Below are positions 63,521 through 64,000 of a stretch of DNA of 64,000 bases, piece by piece. Each line of letters opens with the position of its first letter. Position 1 is the first letter of the stretch. Position numbers and translations under genes: made by a program. The stretch covers positions 1,291,403-1,355,402 of the forward strand of contig NZ_CP051185.1 in the NCBI RefSeq assembly GCF_012516315.1, written 5' to 3'. This DNA is from Limnospira fusiformis SAG 85.79. Lineage in GTDB: Bacteria; Cyanobacteriota; Cyanobacteriia; Cyanobacteriales; Microcoleaceae. The notes under the pieces are model-generated. The model did not search any database. It worked only from the letters and a program-made list of their open reading frames with translations, and had not been told where the DNA came from.

Positions 63521-64000
63521 ATGGTTTCAATTTCTAGCTGGTCTAAAAAAGAGATAATCATTCATAAACTGCGCCATCATATTCATAGTGCCGCCGCTGA
63601 GTTTGCGATTTCTCCCGAAATTGTGGGAGGGATTATTTTAGATGAATTACAACGGCGAGGTTTTAAAGATGATTGGGAAGAAATTATTGCCAGAATTTTC
63701 CCTCGGTTAGTTTATTGGGCTAACTGGTCTATTGGGGTGGCTCAATTTAAACCCAAAACGGCGGAATTAGTCTATAGTGAATTATTAGATGATTATCCGA
63801 GACCTGTAGCCATTGTGCGATCGCTTCTTGATGATGCTTTATCCTGTCGTTTAGTCGCCGCCTATTGTCGTTATATTATCAATCTCTGGAAGCCAGTATA
63901 TCCCCAGGCGGAAAATACTAATATTGACCAAAATGGCGCTCGTTTGTTAGGAACCCTGTACTCCCTAGAAGCTACGGGAACTTGGGGAGTAAATGATAAT
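63521..64000 (+). CDS. lysozyme-fold (transglycosylase-like) protein, 5' part, runs off the edge
   Basis: The open frame from ATG 63521 gives 160 residues and continues past the window. It shows the lysozyme-superfamily pattern: IHSAAAEFAISPEIVGGIIL with Asp/Glu at DELQRRG, and later NWSIGVAQFKPKTAELVYSE, the counterpart of SxGxxQxxPxTA in lytic transglycosylases. A further helical part follows (DDALSCRLVAAYCRYIINLW; GARLLGTLYSLEATGTWG). No signal peptide is seen at this start. It is 67 bp after the WYL regulator on the same strand and may be cotranscribed. It could be a defence-linked effector or an unrelated cell-wall enzyme. Confidence 0.65.
   Translation, partial: MVSISSWSKKEIIIHKLRHHIHSAAAEFAISPEIVGGIILDELQRRGFKDDWEEIIARIFPRLVYWANWSIGVAQFKPKTAELVYSELLDDYPRPVAIVRSLLDDALSCRLVAAYCRYIINLWKPVYPQAENTNIDQNGARLLGTLYSLEATGTWGVNDN

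Noticed and set aside
1-64000. tRNA or rRNA genes
   Set aside because: I looked through the intergenic regions for T-loop-like GGTTCRANTCC patterns and conserved rRNA blocks and found none; a tool-based scan could still find a missed tRNA.

Overview
The window is chromosomal DNA of a cyanobacterium, most likely a filamentous Oscillatoriales member of the Arthrospira/Limnospira type. The clade call rests on the many HIP1 octamers (GCGATCGC and the longer GGCGATCGCC) and on cyanobacterial families: NTRC-type thioredoxin reductase, SigA, CbiD, COP23, DUF3370, a Tic20-like protein, a HetZ-family protein, and the 2-oxoglutarate decarboxylase/succinate-semialdehyde dehydrogenase pair. The genus is inferred from the overall style (many tandem and palindromic repeats, HetZ-family gene, trehalose synthase fusion) and is not proven.

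Layout. 1-1 kb: tail of a LuxR-type response regulator and a TnpB transposase relic. 1-3.1 kb: PHP phosphoesterase and a HetZ-family gene on the minus strand. 3.5-4.5 kb: 26 spacer-less 36/37-bp tandem repeats. 4.7-10.2 kb: frameshifted ATPase, Na+/H+ antiporter, GH25 lysozyme-like protein and a methyltransferase. 10.4-14.8 kb: NTRC, an ABC permease, a long intergenic region with a possible structured RNA, and sigA. 15-22.3 kb: the pair that closes the cyanobacterial TCA cycle, an FAH-family enzyme, cbiD and guaA. 22.3-23.6 kb: nested tandem arrays (144 bp, then 47 bp, then 14 bp). 23.6-27.5 kb: a magnesium-related group (mgtE with a long structured leader, an unknown gene, mgtC-like). 27.5-34.5 kb: trehalose synthase-maltokinase fusion, pyrC, an AsmA-like protein, proA. 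34.7-37.5 kb: exported COP23 protein and two exported trypsin-like proteases, probably one operon. 37.6-45.4 kb: a hybrid kinase, Tic20-like protein, glyA, a WecA-like transferase, cinA, a 45-aa protein, aroQ and a degenerate ADP-ribosylglycohydrolase-like gene. 45.4-46.5 kb: a decayed VapBC module and small or exported unknowns. 46.9-58.4 kb: PgpH-like HD hydrolase, leuS, a Ni/Co transport pair, DUF3370, alaS. 58.5-60.8 kb: an AAA ATPase without an obvious partner and a RluA-like protein lacking the usual catalytic Asp.

60.9-64 kb is the most notable region. It holds a Csx3 ring nuclease fused to a P-loop domain, divergent from a wHTH-WYL regulator of the CRISPR-associated TIGR03985 type. 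A perfect 15-bp palindrome lies between them, and a lysozyme-fold gene runs off the right edge. This looks like the border of a type III CRISPR-Cas locus that continues outside the window. No CRISPR array, rRNA or tRNA gene was recognised inside the window.
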